Assembly: GCA_964532005.1 (NCBI GenBank) | Contig: CAZHER010000011.1 | Span: forward strand, 1 to 26,397 | DNA from: CAYQEU01 sp964532005 | Lineage (GTDB): Bacteria > Patescibacteriota > Doudnabacteria > UBA920 | Length of the DNA stretch: 26,397 bases | Direction of reading: 5' to 3' | Shown here: positions 1-9,059 of the stretch, one piece after another | How positions within the stretch are numbered: position 1 is the stretch's first letter | How the letters are laid out: each line of letters starts with the position of its first letter | Position numbers and translations under genes: made by a program | The notes under the pieces: generated by a model | What the model was told of the DNA's origin: nothing | The model's input: the letters and a program-made list of their open reading frames with translations, nothing else | Database searches by the model: none

Positions 1-606
1 CAGCTCCTTTCAGCTTCAGGGTTAGTTCAAGCTGCAGAAGCTTCCTTAGAAAGCACTGTTATTCGAGCCCCGGCCAATGGCACAATTACTACAGTGAACA
101 TAAAAGTGGGCGAGCAAGCTGAAATTGGTAAGACGGCCATTGTACTTCAAGATGTAGATAGTCTCCATCTGGAAGCCAACATTAGCGAGGCTAATATTGC
201 CAGTATTAAAATTGACCAAGAAGTTGAGCTCACTTTTGATGCACTTGGGGCAGACCGTAAGTTCAAAGGCAAGGTACAGCTCATAGATCCGGCTTCAACA
301 GTTGTGTCGGGTGTTGTAAATTATAAGGTCACAGCTTCTGTTGAAAAACTTCCAGAAATTAAACCTGGTATGACTGCAAACATGACAGTTGGTGTAGGAA
401 GCAAGGATAATGTTTTGGCTGTGCCAAGTAGGGCTGTTATTGGACATGATGGCAAAAAGTTTGTTCGGGTGATTACTGACTCAAAGAAGAGGAGCTACAA
501 AGAAGTTGAAGTCATAACTGGCATGGAAGCCGATGGTGGCTTAGTTGAGATAATCTCAGGTCTTGAAGCTGGGCAGGAGATAGTGTCCTTTATCAACAAA
601 AAATAG
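1..606 (+). CDS. HlyD/MacA-type membrane fusion (periplasmic adaptor) protein, 5'-truncated
   Basis: The reading frame is open from base 1 and ends at TAG 604-606, so the gene begins outside the window and about 200 C-terminal residues are seen. The stretch IRAPANGTITTVNIKVGE is the second half of the biotinyl-lipoyl hairpin of RND/ABC adaptor proteins. It is followed by a beta-barrel region (DSLHLEANISEANIASI) and a membrane-proximal domain (VPSRAVIGHDGKKFVRV). The frame crosses the GTG at 94 without a break and the lipoyl motif starts before it, so 94 is not the true start. The ABC ATPase follows after 4 bases and two permeases come next, the usual order of MacAB-like export operons. In diderms such adaptors bridge to TolC; no outer-membrane partner is visible here, so the extracytoplasmic role is uncertain. 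Confidence 0.9.
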   Translation, partial: QLLSASGLVQAAEASLESTVIRAPANGTITTVNIKVGEQAEIGKTAIVLQDVDSLHLEANISEANIASIKIDQEVELTFDALGADRKFKGKVQLIDPASTVVSGVVNYKVTASVEKLPEIKPGMTANMTVGVGSKDNVLAVPSRAVIGHDGKKFVRVITDSKKRSYKEVEVITGMEADGGLVEIISGLEAGQEIVSFINKK

Positions 607-610
607 CACC

Positions 611-1327
611 ATGTCTTTGATAAAAATCGAAGATCTCAAAAAAGATTACATTAATGACGATGTAATCACCCCTGTTCTTAAGGGGGTCAGCCTTACTATT
701 GAGCAAGGAGAATTTGTGGCAATTATGGGTCCTTCCGGAAGCGGTAAATCTACCTTAATGCATATTTTGGGTTTTTTGGATCGGGCTACATCTGGTAAAT
801 TTGAGTTTGAAGGACAAGACGCTACAACTTTTGATGATGATCAACTGGCCCAAATTCGCAACGAGAGAATAGGTTTTGTGTTTCAAGCTTTCAATTTATT
901 GCCTCGCACCACTGTTCTGGAAAATGTTAAGCTTCCGTTAGTCTATGGCAAAAAGAAAAATCAGATTGAGCTGGCAAAAAAAGCTTTGGCTGCAGTTGGT
1001 TTGGCAGATCGGATGAATTATTTGAGTAACCAGATTTCTGGTGGTCAGAAACAGCGTGTTGCCATTGCTCGCGCTTTGGTATGCGACCCTGCAGTAATTT
1101 TTGCAGATGAGCCCACAGGCAATCTGGATTCGAAATCCGGCAACACTGTGATGAAGATTTTACAGGATATGAACAAGGAGGGTAGGACTATAATATTGGT
1201 TACTCATGAGCAGGATACAGCTGAGCATGCCAAAAGAATAGTGCGTATTAGAGATGGTATGATAGTGTCCGATGAAAAGGTAATTAAGCGTCAGTTTGCC
1301 GAAGATTCAGGCGAATTAGGCAAATAA
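611..1327 (+). CDS. ABC transporter ATP-binding protein, LolD/MacB type
   Basis: This 238-residue protein is a complete ABC nucleotide-binding domain. Walker A GPSGSGKST is at residues 40-48 (Lys46), the Q-loop glutamine is near 92 (GFVFQAFNLLP), the signature SGGQKQR is at 143-149, Walker B AVIFADEPTG starts at 161 with catalytic Glu167, and the switch histidine is His199 (LVTHE). The NLLPRTTVLENVKLPL segment is typical of the LolD/MacB/FtsE group that works by mechanotransmission rather than by classical channel transport. It starts 4 bases after the adaptor gene and its stop abuts the first permease with no gap, so translation is probably coupled. It should power the heterodimer made by the next two genes. 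The substrate cannot be told from sequence. Confidence 0.95.
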   Translation: MSLIKIEDLKKDYINDDVITPVLKGVSLTIEQGEFVAIMGPSGSGKSTLMHILGFLDRATSGKFEFEGQDATTFDDDQLAQIRNERIGFVFQAFNLLPRTTVLENVKLPLVYGKKKNQIELAKKALAAVGLADRMNYLSNQISGGQKQRVAIARALVCDPAVIFADEPTGNLDSKSGNTVMKILQDMNKEGRTIILVTHEQDTAEHAKRIVRIRDGMIVSDEKVIKRQFAEDSGELGK

Positions 1328-2569
1328 ATGAATTTTTATACTGAACTAAAAATGGTTGTGGCTGGTTTGCGCGCTCGCGCAGGGCGGTCTTTTTTAACTA
1401 TTTTGGGAATAGTTATTGGAGTAGCGGGGGTGGTTGTAATTATTGCTTTAGGAGCAGGGGCACAAAGTTTAGTTTTGGGTCAGATTAATAAAATTGGATC
1501 AAATTTGATAGCAGTTTTGCCCGGCAAAAGTAACGAAAATGGACCACCTGCTGCTGTGTTTGGGATCAATGTCACAACCCTTACAACCCAGGATGCAGAA
1601 GCAATGGCAGACAAAACTCGTTTTCCCCACATTGTTGCAGTTTCCAGTATTGTTCAAGGACAGGGAACAGTAGTGTGGCGCAATGAAAGTATAGACACCC
1701 AATATACAGGAACGGATGCGGATCGCACCATTGTGCAGAATATTCCCATTGAAACCGGCAGATTCTTCGATGAAAAGGAAGAATTGTCGGGAAACGTTGT
1801 CGTCTTAGGATATGACGTCAAGCAACAACTATTCGGTGAAACTGATCCGATCGGCGAAGTTGTAAAAATAAAGGATGTACCGTTTAAGGTTATTGGTGTG
1901 CAGGCCAAGCAGGGGACCGTTGCTTTTCAGAATCAAGACGACCAAGTATATATACCACTTGCGGTGGCACAACAACAACTGCTCGGTATTCGGCATTTGC
2001 AGGCAATAAATGCTAAAATTGACACTGCCGAAAATGTTCAACCGACCATTGAAGATGTAAGGCAAATTTTAAGAGAGCGGCATAACATAGATCCTAACGA
2101 GGATGACGACTTCTCGGTTCGCGACCTGGCAGGGGCTATTGCATTACTTACTACCATTACCGATGCTTTACGTTTATTTTTAGTGGCCATGGCAGGGTTG
2201 TCATTGGTGGTGGGAGGTATAGGTATTATGAACATTATGCTTGTTACAGTGGCTGAGCGTACTCGTGAGATTGGTCTGCGCAAAGCTGTCGGAGCAACCA
2301 ACTCTGCCGTCCGAAATCAGTTCTTGCTAGAGTCCAGCATAACCACTGTTATTGGCGGCATACTGGGAATTGTTATGGGAGCGGGGCTGGCTTATTTAAT
2401 CGCGTTCGCAGCCAGATACGCAGGCTACAACGACTGGGCGTTTGTGATTTCGCCAACTTCTATTATTTTGGCTTTAGGGGTTTCTGCATTTACCGGCATT
2501 TTATTCGGGCTTTATCCTGCTCTAAAAGCTGCCAAATTGAACCCTATTGATGCATTAAGATACGAGTAA
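1328..2569 (+). CDS. MacB/FtsX-type ABC transporter permease (first of two)
   Basis: The protein has 413 residues. One membrane helix lies near residues 18-45 (FLTILGIVIGVAGVVVII), then a large extracytoplasmic MacB_PCD domain of roughly 230 residues, then three C-terminal helices near 280-310, 338-365 and 378-402 forming the FtsX domain. The conserved GGIGIMNIMLVTVAERTREIGLRKAVGA segment is the coupling-helix region of this family. The C-terminal KLNPIDALRYE is the standard family ending. The start codon directly follows the stop of the ATPase gene. MacB itself fuses ATPase and permease; here they are separate, as in many Gram-positive and CPR homologues. It probably pairs with the permease at 2574-3821. 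Confidence 0.93.
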   Translation: MNFYTELKMVVAGLRARAGRSFLTILGIVIGVAGVVVIIALGAGAQSLVLGQINKIGSNLIAVLPGKSNENGPPAAVFGINVTTLTTQDAEAMADKTRFPHIVAVSSIVQGQGTVVWRNESIDTQYTGTDADRTIVQNIPIETGRFFDEKEELSGNVVVLGYDVKQQLFGETDPIGEVVKIKDVPFKVIGVQAKQGTVAFQNQDDQVYIPLAVAQQQLLGIRHLQAINAKIDTAENVQPTIEDVRQILRERHNIDPNEDDDFSVRDLAGAIALLTTITDALRLFLVAMAGLSLVVGGIGIMNIMLVTVAERTREIGLRKAVGATNSAVRNQFLLESSITTVIGGILGIVMGAGLAYLIAFAARYAGYNDWAFVISPTSIILALGVSAFTGILFGLYPALKAAKLNPIDALRYE

Positions 2570-2573
2570 TATT

Positions 2574-3821
2574 ATGCTAACCGCTTTTCAACAAGCTGTA
2601 AGGGGGCTTACTAGTAATAAAACTAGAACTGCGCTGACTACGCTTGGTATTGTTATTGGTATTGCCACCGTAATTGTTGTTCTTTCGGCAGGAGCAGGTT
2701 TTAATAGCTTCATTAATGCTCAACTACAATCTCTGGGTACTAATTCTATAACTGTAGAAACCAGGGTACCACCGACTACCAAAGCACGAAGCGGTGGAAG
2801 CAGCGGTAGTGAGGCTGGCAATTTAGTAACACCTATCACTACTTTGAAAAATAAAGACGTAGATGACATAAAGCGGCTACCTAATATTGTTAATGCCTAC
2901 GGAGCAGTGATTGGGCAAAAAGTCGCTGCTTATAAAAATATTTCTAAGAACGCTATGATTTTCGGGGCGGATGCTGCACGGTTTGATATAGATGAATCGG
3001 TTGTTGAAAAGGGGAGGGCGTATACGGAGCAGGAAGACACTGCTGCTGCTCAGGTCGCGGTATTAGGCGCAACCATTGCTTCTGACTTGTTTGGCGAAGA
3101 AAATCCGATCGGAAAAACTATAAGAATCGGTACTTACAATTTTACCGTAGTGGGAGTCTATGAGAAAAAGGCATTAAGTTTAGACAGTTCCGCTGAGCAA
3201 ATATTTGTTCCTTTGGAGACTGCCCAAAAAAAACTTTTGGGTATTGATTATTTGTTTTATGTATTGGCGGAAGCCAAGGATAACTCAATCGCCGAAGGAA
3301 CTGCTGAGGACATGAGAATAATATTGCGTCAAAATCATGATATAGATGATCCCGCCAAAGATGATTTCGCAGTGAATACTCAAGCAGGAAATTTGAGCAC
3401 CTTTAATACCATATTGACAGGAATAACCTTTTTGCTCATCGCAGTTGCAGCCATTTCTTTATTGGTAGGAGGCGTTGGAATTATGAATATAATGTATGTT
3501 GTAGTCACAGAACGCATTGCAGAGATTGGATTGAAAAAATCTTTAGGCGCTAAGTATTCCGATATATTGTCAGAGTTTCTAATTGAAGCAATAGTGTTAA
3601 CAGCAGCTGGAGGTGTATTTGGTATTATATTGGGAGCGTTGGTTTCTTATTTAATTTCCTTAATAGCGAATAATTTCGGGTTTGATTGGAAATTTACTGT
3701 ACCATTTTCCGGCATTTTGCTCGGCGTCGGGGTGTCCAGTGCAATAGGTTTAATTTTTGGAGTATTCCCAGCCAGGCGCGCTGCCAAAATGGATCCCATA
3801 GAAGCTTTAAGACATGAATAA
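2574..3821 (+). CDS. MacB/FtsX-type ABC transporter permease (second of two)
   Basis: The 415-residue paralogue of the preceding gene has the same plan: an N-terminal helix (TALTTLGIVIGIATVIVV), a MacB_PCD-like extracytoplasmic domain, and three C-terminal helices with GGVGIMNIMYVVVTERIAEI, ending in KMDPIEALRHE. The extracytoplasmic domain carries a Gly/Ser-rich insertion near residue 75 (ARSGGSSGSEAGN) that the first permease lacks. It starts 4 bases after the upstream stop. Two different permeases with one ATPase suggest an obligate heterodimer in the membrane. No clear hairpin terminator lies in the 76 bases before pilB, but a new promoter does. Confidence 0.92.
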   Translation: MLTAFQQAVRGLTSNKTRTALTTLGIVIGIATVIVVLSAGAGFNSFINAQLQSLGTNSITVETRVPPTTKARSGGSSGSEAGNLVTPITTLKNKDVDDIKRLPNIVNAYGAVIGQKVAAYKNISKNAMIFGADAARFDIDESVVEKGRAYTEQEDTAAAQVAVLGATIASDLFGEENPIGKTIRIGTYNFTVVGVYEKKALSLDSSAEQIFVPLETAQKKLLGIDYLFYVLAEAKDNSIAEGTAEDMRIILRQNHDIDDPAKDDFAVNTQAGNLSTFNTILTGITFLLIAVAAISLLVGGVGIMNIMYVVVTERIAEIGLKKSLGAKYSDILSEFLIEAIVLTAAGGVFGIILGALVSYLISLIANNFGFDWKFTVPFSGILLGVGVSSAIGLIFGVFPARRAAKMDPIEALRHE

Positions 3822-3824
3822 AAC

Positions 3825-3853
3825 TTCGTAAACTAGCTATTTTGTGTTATAAT
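3825..3853 (+). promoter_or_regulatory. Extended -10 promoter of the pil operon
   Basis: A perfect TATAAT lies at 3848-3853, preceded by TG at 3845-3846 (extended -10). A weak -35 (TTCGTA, 3825-3830) sits 17 bases upstream. It is in the gap between the ABC permease and pilB, giving a leader of about 38 bases. The assignment is from motif reading only. Confidence 0.6.
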
Positions 3854-3897
3854 TTAGGCAAAGTTCAGTGTTTTTGAAATAAAAAACCTAACAAAAC

Positions 3898-5649
3898 ATG
3901 TCTAATTTAGAGCTAAATAGTTTACTGAAACAAAAGAAGATTTTTACTGATGCCAAACTGGGCGAACTACAGCAAGGTTGGCATGCACTCAAGACCCCAA
4001 CCCCATGGGAGGATTTTTTGGTCGACCAGAAAGTAATCACTGAAAAGGATTTACTTGAATACAAATCAACAAAACTAAAAGTTCCTGTAGTAGATTTGTT
4101 GAATGAAAAGATTGAGCCCGATGTTTTGAGTTTAGTGCCAGAGCCGATTGCCCACCGTCATAAAATTATTTCTTTTGCTAAGACTGACTCCGAGCTTTCT
4201 TTGGCCATGGTTGATCCGACTGATCTGCAAACCAAAGAGTTTATTCAAAAGAAAACTGGGTTGACTATCAATGTCTTCCTTATAGGAAAAACATCTTTAG
4301 AATTCGGATTGTCCAAATATCACACCAACTTGGAGGGAGAAATAGGAAATTTGGTCACTGAAGGACAGAAAGAGGGGGAAGCAAAAGACGGCAAAGAGTC
4401 GGATACTGGAGATGATCTTTCCAAAATGGCTGCCGAAATCCCTGTTATTCGGGTAGTAGACACTTTGTTGGAATATGCAGTTATAGAAAAGGCATCAGAT
4501 ATTCATATTGAGCCACAGGAAAACAGCGTCATCGTCAGATATCGTATAGACGGCGTTTTGCATGATGTTATGACCTTGCCCAAAATCATTCAGGCTGCCC
4601 TGGTCGCTCGAGTAAAGGTACTTTCCAACTTGAAAATCGACGAACACAGGCTGCCTCAAGACGGACGTTTCAAAATTGACAAAGATGGTTACAAATTTTC
4701 TTTGCGCGTTTCAACAATTCCAATTTTTGACGGAGAAAAAGTTGTTATTCGTTTGCTAGATGAGTCCAGTAAAGCAATGAGTCTAGAACAGCTTGGGTTC
4801 TTGCCGAGCCAACTTGAAATCGTGACACGGAACATTAAGAAACCCCACGGAATGCTTTTGGTCACAGGGCCTACCGGAAGCGGTAAGTCCACCTCTTTGT
4901 ATGCTATTTTAAGCATCTTAAACACCAAAGCAGTTAATATATCTACCATTGAAGATCCGGTTGAATACCGTATTGTAGGAGCAAACCAAATGCAGGTTAG
5001 CCCAAAAATTGGCCTTACTTTTGCTCTAGGACTTCGGGCTCTTCTCCGCCAAGATCCTAATATAATTATGATTGGAGAAATTCGAGACCGCGAAACTGCG
5101 GAAGAAGCTATGCATGCCGCCATGACCGGTCACATCGTTCTCTCCACTTTGCATACCAACAGTGCAGCGGGTGCTCTCCCACGACTTATAGACATTGGGT
5201 TGGAGAGCTATCTCATTGCTTCCACAGTCAATGCTGTCATGGGACAGCGCCTGGTTCGTGTAATTTGCCCAGATTGCAGTAACCCAGACAAACCCGACGC
5301 AGGAGTTATTGAAACTTTGAAAAAGCAGTTTAATCTGGAAAAACTCATGACAGTAATAAAAAGGGAGAATCCCAAGATTAAAGCTAAAGAATTTGAAGAA
5401 TTGCCATTTTTTCGAGGCCATGGATGTGATAAGTGTAATAACAGCGGGTATAAGGGGCGTATCGGTATACACGAAATTTTGGAAGTTACTCCTGATGTCG
5501 GACAAATGATAGTCAGTCACGCAACCACCCAAGAAATACAGGAAAAAGCTGAGCAAGAAGGAATGATTTTGATGTGGGAAGACGGATTTTTGAAAGCAAT
5601 CCAAGGCGTAACAACAATTGAAGAAGTGTTGCGTGTAAGCAAAGAATAA
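3898..5649 (+). CDS. pilB: Type IV pilus assembly ATPase PilB (GspE family)
   Basis: The 583-residue extension motor of the type IV pilus works as a cytoplasmic hexamer. An N-terminal GspE-N/MshEN-like domain covers about residues 1-150. The secretion-ATPase core has the Asp-box-type VIRYRIDG region, Walker A GPTGSGKS at 324-331 (Lys330), the ATPase Glu394 in IIMIGEIRDRET, and the HIVLSTLHTNSA histidine box. A zinc-binding tetracysteine is present as CPDC (457-460) and CDKC (510-513); the metal site and length distinguish PilB/GspE from PilT. A charged linker near 155-175 separates the N domain from the core. It opens the operon behind its own promoter; no Shine-Dalgarno is evident. pilC follows after 6 bases. 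Confidence 0.97.
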   Translation: MSNLELNSLLKQKKIFTDAKLGELQQGWHALKTPTPWEDFLVDQKVITEKDLLEYKSTKLKVPVVDLLNEKIEPDVLSLVPEPIAHRHKIISFAKTDSELSLAMVDPTDLQTKEFIQKKTGLTINVFLIGKTSLEFGLSKYHTNLEGEIGNLVTEGQKEGEAKDGKESDTGDDLSKMAAEIPVIRVVDTLLEYAVIEKASDIHIEPQENSVIVRYRIDGVLHDVMTLPKIIQAALVARVKVLSNLKIDEHRLPQDGRFKIDKDGYKFSLRVSTIPIFDGEKVVIRLLDESSKAMSLEQLGFLPSQLEIVTRNIKKPHGMLLVTGPTGSGKSTSLYAILSILNTKAVNISTIEDPVEYRIVGANQMQVSPKIGLTFALGLRALLRQDPNIIMIGEIRDRETAEEAMHAAMTGHIVLSTLHTNSAAGALPRLIDIGLESYLIASTVNAVMGQRLVRVICPDCSNPDKPDAGVIETLKKQFNLEKLMTVIKRENPKIKAKEFEELPFFRGHGCDKCNNSGYKGRIGIHEILEVTPDVGQMIVSHATTQEIQEKAEQEGMILMWEDGFLKAIQGVTTIEEVLRVSKE

Positions 5650-5655
5650 TTTCTC

Positions 5656-6867
5656 ATGGCAACTTTTACTTATACAGCAGTAAACAAAGATGGAGCTAGG
5701 CAAACCGCAACCATTGAAGCGGGGAGCTTGCTTTCCGCTGGACACCAACTAAAGGAGCAGGGGCTAATTCCTATTGAACTGGAAGAAAAGCACGAACAAA
5801 AGTTCTGGGCTTGGATCAAAAATGTTTCCTCGGTTCCTTTAAAAGAAAAAATTGTTTTTATAGAAAATTTACATTTGATGCTAAAGGCGGGGATTGCTGT
5901 ACCCAGAGCATTGCGTATTATTACAAAACAAAGTCGCAATAGAAAGTTTAAAGGCGTATTAGAGCAAATGGCTAATTCGGTTGAGTCAGGAAAAAGTTTG
6001 AACGAGACTTTGGCTGATTATCCTAAGTTATTTTCCCATATTTTTGTTTCCATGATAAAAGTTGGAGAGATGTCTGGTGATTTGGAAAAAAGTTTGGAGT
6101 ATCTCAGTATCCAGCTTGAGCGAGAACACGATTTAAAATCGAAAACTAGGGGAGCCATGATGTACCCAGCTGTCATCGTTTCTGCCATGGTTATCATCGG
6201 GATAGTATTGTCTATTTTTGTACTGCCTAAACTAACCGCTACTTTTAAAGAATTTGACGCCGAACTTCCATTGACCACCAGAATGGTTGTTAGCTTCACC
6301 GACTTTACTTCTACTCATCCGGTAATAATTTTATTTCTTTTAATAGCTGCCATAGTTTCATTTATAATGGGGCTGCGGACAGAGCCTGGCAAGCGAGCTT
6401 TTAACTGGTTTTTACTTCACATGCCACTTATCAATCCAATAGTAAAAAAGATAAATTTAGCCAGGTTTGCCAGGATTTTAAGCTCAATGATGAAGTCTGG
6501 CATTTCAGTAGTCGAAGGACTACAGGTCACAGCTGAGTCCATGGATAATGTATACTATAGAGAAGTTCTAATAGAAACCTCGGCCAATGTAAAAGTTGGC
6601 AAACCTTTGACTCAAGCATTGAGCCAGCATGAAAAATTGTTCCCTGTTATTGTCACTCAAATGCTTGAAGTAGGGGAAGAAACGGGAAATATTGAAACTA
6701 TTTTACAGCAATTGGCAGAATCTTTTGAAGCCGAGATAGATAATACCATGAAAAACTTGTCATCTATTATTGAGCCTTTGCTCCTGCTGGTTATTGGAGG
6801 AGTGGTCGGTTTTCTAGCGCTGGCCTTAATCAGTCCTATTTATAATATTGGTCAAAATATAAATTAA
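5656..6867 (+). CDS. pilC: Type IV pilus inner-membrane platform protein PilC
   Basis: The 403 residues form two tandem T2SSF domains. The first (about 65-190) has the typical FIENLHLMLKAGIAVPRALRII and SVESGKSLNETLADYPKLF segments, with the repeated LEVGEETGNIETIL/KVGEMSGDLEKSL motif at the end of each cytoplasmic half. Membrane helices lie near 170-192, 220-240 and 373-398. The N-terminal TFTYTAVNKDG is the usual PilC/GspF opening. In the family it couples PilB to pilin insertion. It is 6 bases from pilB and 5 bases from the ATG of pilM, so it is clearly in the same operon. Confidence 0.96.
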   Translation: MATFTYTAVNKDGARQTATIEAGSLLSAGHQLKEQGLIPIELEEKHEQKFWAWIKNVSSVPLKEKIVFIENLHLMLKAGIAVPRALRIITKQSRNRKFKGVLEQMANSVESGKSLNETLADYPKLFSHIFVSMIKVGEMSGDLEKSLEYLSIQLEREHDLKSKTRGAMMYPAVIVSAMVIIGIVLSIFVLPKLTATFKEFDAELPLTTRMVVSFTDFTSTHPVIILFLLIAAIVSFIMGLRTEPGKRAFNWFLLHMPLINPIVKKINLARFARILSSMMKSGISVVEGLQVTAESMDNVYYREVLIETSANVKVGKPLTQALSQHEKLFPVIVTQMLEVGEETGNIETILQQLAESFEAEIDNTMKNLSSIIEPLLLLVIGGVVGFLALALISPIYNIGQNIN

Positions 6868-6872
6868 GCTTG

Positions 6873-7943
6873 ATGAACTTGAATCTGTTTAAACTATTTG
6901 AAAAAAAGCAAGAATTCTTTGGTCTCCATCTCAATGGTACGGCTTTAAAATTCATTCAGTTTGAATCGGTTGGTGTAAAGCAGCGAATCGTGGGTTTTTC
7001 CAATGTTCCACTTCCTCCTAACTTGATTGCAAATGAGGAGGTAATAGATCACAAAGGGTTGGTAAGGCTGATAGAAAAAAATTTACTTCATCCCGAGTAT
7101 GGCAAATTAACAACCAAAAATGTTGTTTTCAGTGTTCCTGAGTCAAAGTCTTTCGTCCGTGTTATCCGAATGAATTCTATGTCAGAACACGAACTGGCCA
7201 ATGCAGTAATATTTGAAGCAGAAGCCTATATTCCGCTTCCAATGGACCAGGTTTATTTTGATTGGCAAATTTTGCGCAGTGACCCTACTGGTATGGATGT
7301 ATTGCTAATAGCCTCTCCAAAAGATTTTGTAGATAAATATATTGCAATTCTGGAAGAAGCTCATTTAAAAATTGTTGCTATTGAGGTTGAATCCCAAAGT
7401 GTTGTCAGGACTCTTGTTCCAAAAGGGGACTTTTCTAACATGCTGATAGCAGATTTAGATGCTTATAAAACAGCCTTGGTCATGGTTGTTAAAGGTAATT
7501 TACAATTTACGTCCTCAATGCCGATTGCTGGCAACGTTTTTACTGATCGAATTGCCCAAGGACTTGGAGTGTCCCAAGAAAAGGCAGAGGCCATCAAGCG
7601 GGAATATGGAGTTGCCAACTCCGAAGAGTACCCTAAAATGGAAACTTACTTATTGCCCGTGGTAAATGATTTAGGAGCAGAAATAAAGAACATCATGAAC
7701 TTCCATTATGAACATTCCAAAGAGAAGGTTGAGCAGTTAGTTCTTTCTGGCGGCACAGCAAAATTAAAACATATGAAAGAATTTTTGGCCAAGGGGCTTA
7801 GCGACATACCCGAATTGAAAGTTGAAGTGGCAGATCCTTGGAAACATATCGTATTAGATAATCCCGAGGTGCTCAGCTCTTATGAAGCTTTAAGTTTTAC
7901 CAACGCAATAGGGCTGGCCATAAGGGGTATGTCGGACAAATAA
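6873..7943 (+). CDS. pilM: Type IV pilus assembly protein PilM (actin-like ATPase)
   Basis: About 356 residues of the PilM/FtsA-like actin fold. FFGLHLNGTALKFIQF is the first phosphate-binding strand region, EAEAYIPLPMDQVYFDW is a segment typical of PilM, and QLVLSGGTAKLKHMKEFL is the adenosine-motif region near the C-terminus. In known systems PilM is a cytoplasmic ring component that binds the N-terminus of PilN and contacts PilB/PilC. I take the ATG at 6873; an in-frame TTG at 6870 is a less likely start. The order C-M-N-O fits a standard alignment subcomplex operon. Confidence 0.94.
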   Translation: MNLNLFKLFEKKQEFFGLHLNGTALKFIQFESVGVKQRIVGFSNVPLPPNLIANEEVIDHKGLVRLIEKNLLHPEYGKLTTKNVVFSVPESKSFVRVIRMNSMSEHELANAVIFEAEAYIPLPMDQVYFDWQILRSDPTGMDVLLIASPKDFVDKYIAILEEAHLKIVAIEVESQSVVRTLVPKGDFSNMLIADLDAYKTALVMVVKGNLQFTSSMPIAGNVFTDRIAQGLGVSQEKAEAIKREYGVANSEEYPKMETYLLPVVNDLGAEIKNIMNFHYEHSKEKVEQLVLSGGTAKLKHMKEFLAKGLSDIPELKVEVADPWKHIVLDNPEVLSSYEALSFTNAIGLAIRGMSDK

Positions 7944-7947
7944 AGCA

Positions 7948-8523
7948 ATGAAAATAATTAATCTTTTACCCAAGTCAAAACAGAAAGAATTGCAATATGA
8001 AAATTTATTTCATAGTGTATTCACTGCGGCCATCATTGGGGCAGCGTCCTTGCTTCTGGTGGTGCTTTTAGAAGTTGGATTGGGTGTTTATTTACAAAGA
8101 CAGCATACTGTTATAACTCAGCAAATTGAACAAACAAAAAAGTTGTCCAATAAAGAGGAAAATGCTCAGTTAAAAATTGTTGTTGATGGGATAAATGCTC
8201 AGTTGAAAGATTATCAGGAGTTGTCTGCAGCGTCTCCATTGTGGTCTAAAGCATTGCGCAGTTTTACAGAGAACGTACCAGAAGAGGTAATTATTACCAC
8301 GTTCAATGCTGATTCCTCAAAAAAACAGGTTGACATTAGCGGTTATGCACCGACCAGAGAACAAGTAATATCTTTATATAACAGGATAAATAGCGATAAA
8401 AAGCATTTTCGCGACATTGACTATCCTTTGGAAAATGTTGCCAGAGCAACAGATGTAGATTTTCATTTTACTTTTTTTGTACAAGACGACGTATTAAAAC
8501 CTGTGGTGGAGGATCAGAAATGA
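7948..8523 (+). CDS. pilN: Type IV pilus assembly protein PilN
   Basis: The 191-residue bitopic protein begins MKIINLLPKSKQKEL. The INLLP motif is the conserved PilM-binding peptide of PilN. One membrane helix lies near residues 27-50, followed by a coiled coil (about 52-90) and an alpha/beta ferredoxin-like domain (VIITTFNADSSKKQVDISGYAPT). It begins 4 bases after pilM. Its last codons overlap pilO by 4 bases (ATGA), which implies translational coupling and fits the PilN-PilO heterodimer. Confidence 0.92.
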   Translation: MKIINLLPKSKQKELQYENLFHSVFTAAIIGAASLLLVVLLEVGLGVYLQRQHTVITQQIEQTKKLSNKEENAQLKIVVDGINAQLKDYQELSAASPLWSKALRSFTENVPEEVIITTFNADSSKKQVDISGYAPTREQVISLYNRINSDKKHFRDIDYPLENVARATDVDFHFTFFVQDDVLKPVVEDQK

Positions 8524-9059
8524 AATATAAATCGAAAATCGTAATTTTGGTAGTATTATTTGTGTTCTTAACTGCGACTATGTTTTTATTTGTTTTTGGC
8601 AAACTACAGAATAGAAATTTAAGGTTGAGCACTGATGTTGCAACACAAAGGAGAGCATTGGAACAACTTCAGCAGGAGCAGAAAAGCTTTGAGCAAGGCA
8701 AAAAGGATTTGGAGAATTTACAATCTCGCACGGTCCAACCAGAAGATTTGTTCAGCCGTGATACGCGAGTTGTTAAAGAAATTAAAACTTTGGAAGATCT
8801 TAGCGCAGTGCATTCGTTGGAAATGAACTTGCAGGTAGCGGGGACCGCAAAAGATGCGCAAAAAGTAAAATCGTCAACACAAGTCCTGTTTATTCCTTAT
8901 ACTATCACAGTAACAGGTCCTTTTGATAAAGTCCTTGCTTTTATGGATACTATGGAAAATTTGAGTTTTATCAGTCCAGTGAAGAATGTAGCCATGGTGG
9001 CTGAGAAAACCGGAGTAGTGAAAACAACAATAAGTGCCGATTTTTATATAAAGAAATGA
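8520..9059 (+). CDS. pilO: Type IV pilus assembly protein PilO-like
   Basis: The 179-residue protein has one N-terminal membrane helix (residues 7-28), a coiled coil rich in Gln and Glu (about 32-65), and a C-terminal ferredoxin-like domain with PYTITVTGPFDKVLAFMDTMENL, typical of PilO. It overlaps pilN at its start and the next small gene at its end, both by ATGA. The primary sequence is divergent, so the name rests on topology, the C-terminal motif and its place after pilN. Confidence 0.88.
   Translation: MKYKSKIVILVVLFVFLTATMFLFVFGKLQNRNLRLSTDVATQRRALEQLQQEQKSFEQGKKDLENLQSRTVQPEDLFSRDTRVVKEIKTLEDLSAVHSLEMNLQVAGTAKDAQKVKSSTQVLFIPYTITVTGPFDKVLAFMDTMENLSFISPVKNVAMVAEKTGVVKTTISADFYIKK

Noticed and set aside
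5026..5748. Long minus-strand frame opposite pilB/pilC
   Set aside because: It lies antisense to clearly conserved PilB and PilC coding sequence and its translation is low-complexity with no motif; it is a shadow of the real genes.
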